8,010 nucleotides of DNA, from NCBI GenBank assembly GCA_030728235.1, contig JANRAA010000312.1:1-8010 (forward strand). Direction: 5' to 3'. Below, piece by piece: positions 7,059-8,010 of this stretch. The translations under genes were made by a program, and so were the position numbers. The stretch comes from Flavobacteriales bacterium (GTDB lineage Bacteria; Bacteroidota; Bacteroidia; Flavobacteriales_D; Sanyastnellaceae). The notes under the pieces were generated by a model that worked only from the letters and a program-made list of their open reading frames with translations, had not been told where the DNA came from and did no database searches. Within the stretch, counting starts at the first letter, position 1. Each line of letters starts with the position of its first letter.

Positions 7059-7404
7059 AGTATACCATTTAGCAACCTGCTCAACCAACAAACGCATCTT
7101 GAACGAACTCGATATTCAAGATCCAAAGGCCGTTTTTCAAGAAATAAAAACAGAGCCCATTACCGCAGAGCAGATCGATGAAATGAAAAAGCTGTCGGGC
7201 AGCTACGAATCACTTTTTAGTCGCACCGCCATGAAATACCGCGCCATGGGATTGGGCGAGAAGGATTTGAAGGAGGCCGACTACCGCCAGCTCATTCTTG
7301 AAGAATATACGTTTTTGAAACGCCCTGTGATTATTGTCGGCAACAATATTTTCGTGGGCAATGCACCAAAAGTTGTGGCTGCAGCTAAAGCGGCCTTGGC
7401 TTGA
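7051..7404 (+). CDS. ArsC/Spx-family thioredoxin-fold protein (arsenate reductase-like)
   Basis: A 117-residue protein of the ArsC/Spx/YffB family. It opens with a beta strand and LATCSTNKRIL, placing the single active-site-type Cys at residue 10. It continues with the family's EIKTEPIT strand (31-38, where ArsC has YL...PP). LFSRTAMKYR (55-64) and FLKRPVIIVGNNIFVGNAP (88-106) correspond to the LhRk..y and l..RPi regions. R58 and R91 are in the places of two of the arginines that bind arsenate in ArsC (Arg60 and Arg94). The third, Arg107 in ArsC, appears replaced in the FVGNAP segment. A second Cys of a CxxC pair is missing; the residue there is Asn13. Glutaredoxin-dependent arsenate reduction is therefore uncertain, and no ars genes are nearby. 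The start ATG overlaps the uridine kinase stop by 8 bases, and the end overlaps the transporter start, so translation is probably coupled. Confidence 0.88.
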   Translation: MLKVYHLATCSTNKRILNELDIQDPKAVFQEIKTEPITAEQIDEMKKLSGSYESLFSRTAMKYRAMGLGEKDLKEADYRQLILEEYTFLKRPVIIVGNNIFVGNAPKVVAAAKAALA

Positions 7405-8010
7405 GCACCAAGTTTCTCGCCCACTTGGCACTGTTTTCAGTTGCCGTTTTCTACAGCGCAAATTACCTCATCGCAAAAGGCTTAATGCCCAACGTAATTG
7501 GCCCGAGTGGATTTATATTTCTGCGTGTAACGGGGGCTGGACTATTGTTCTGGCTTCTTTTCGCCTTCAACAAAGAGAAAGTTTCGATCAGTGATTTTCC
7601 GCGCCTCATACTTTGTGGTATAACAGGTGTGGCCGTAAATCAGCTTTTTTTCTTCAATGGTTTGAGCGCTACTTCGCCCGTTAATGCGTCGATAATGCTC
7701 ACCAGTAACCCAATCTTGGTGCTCATTGCTTCTGCTGTGATTCTGCGCACACGCATTTCTAAACGCAAAATCGTTGGCATCTTACTCGGTGCTGCAGGCG
7801 CTGTAAGTTTGCTTTTACTCAGTAGAGGAAATACCACTGCTCATGCCACCTGGCAAGGAGATTTGATGGTGTTTTTCAATGCCATGTCGTATGGATTCTA
7901 CCTCGTTTTGGTAAAACCATTGATGGGCAAGTACAAACCCATTACAGTTATCTCGTGGGTGTTTTTGTTTGGGTGGATCATTGTAACACCAATCGGTCTG
8001 TCGCAAGCGA
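7401..8010 (+). CDS. DMT-superfamily (EamA) transporter, 5' portion (runs off the window)
   Basis: 203 codons are visible and still open at the window edge. The start is TTG 7401. The frame has a stop at 7386-7388, no ATG or GTG before 7485, and the sequence from the TTG reads MSTKFLAHLALFSVAVFYSA, a proper first membrane helix. TTG overlaps the upstream TGA as TTGA. About seven hydrophobic helices are visible at ~7-25, 35-56, 67-86, 94-114, 122-140, 153-172 and 183-200. The first EamA repeat is clear: LRVTGAGLLFW (41-51), QLFFFNGLSATSPVNASIM (81-99), NPILVLIASAVIL (103-115), GILLGAAGAVSLLLL (126-140). The second repeat begins at about GDLMVFFNAMSYGFYLVLVK. Full members have 10 helices and ~290-300 residues, so about one third is missing. 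It is an inner-membrane drug/metabolite-type permease of unknown substrate, probably an exporter. Confidence 0.9.
   Translation, partial: MSTKFLAHLALFSVAVFYSANYLIAKGLMPNVIGPSGFIFLRVTGAGLLFWLLFAFNKEKVSISDFPRLILCGITGVAVNQLFFFNGLSATSPVNASIMLTSNPILVLIASAVILRTRISKRKIVGILLGAAGAVSLLLLSRGNTTAHATWQGDLMVFFNAMSYGFYLVLVKPLMGKYKPITVISWVFLFGWIIVTPIGLSQA

Noticed and set aside
7051..7404. Arsenic resistance operon
   Set aside because: Only an ArsC-fold protein with an incomplete active site is present; the neighbours are a uridine kinase and an EamA permease, with no ArsR, ArsB or Acr3.

Overview
The window reads as a chromosomal stretch of a Bacteroidota bacterium, most likely of the Flavobacteriales type. 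The evidence is two large secreted proteins with C-terminal domains of the type IX secretion (T9SS) kind, signal peptides followed by Gln at the predicted mature N-terminus, the absence of clear Shine-Dalgarno sequences, and promoter-like TAnnTTTG (-7) elements placed a few bases before start codons. All genes lie on the + strand. I see no RNA gene, CRISPR array, insertion sequence or prophage.

Left part (1-3473): the 3' portion of a T9SS-exported protein is followed by a strong hairpin terminator. A complete 627-residue paralog with the same domain order comes next, then a second hairpin terminator. The first paralog has strikingly uniform codon choice (Phe TTC, Arg CGT), which suggests high expression. 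The second does not.

Middle part (3494-6406): a GH3-family acyl-adenylate/acyl-amido synthetase-like enzyme begins just after a promoter-like element. After 53 bases comes a secreted protein that combines an ASH/DUF1573-like beta domain, a carboxypeptidase-regulatory-like beta domain, a Pro-rich linker and a C-terminal von Willebrand A domain with an intact MIDAS metal site.

Right part (6411-8010): three tightly packed genes. They encode a uridine kinase with a GTG start immediately after a TATCTTTG element, an ArsC/Spx-fold small protein overlapping it by 8 bases, and a DMT/EamA transporter starting at a TTG that overlaps the previous stop (TTGA) and running off the window. This looks like one translationally coupled transcription unit.

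Most of the content is ordinary for the phylum, and I did not find a clearly new system. The more interesting points are the tandem T9SS paralogs with contrasting codon bias, the ASH + beta + VWA architecture next to a GH3 enzyme, the near-leaderless starts, and an ArsC-like protein that keeps only part of the arsenate reductase active site.
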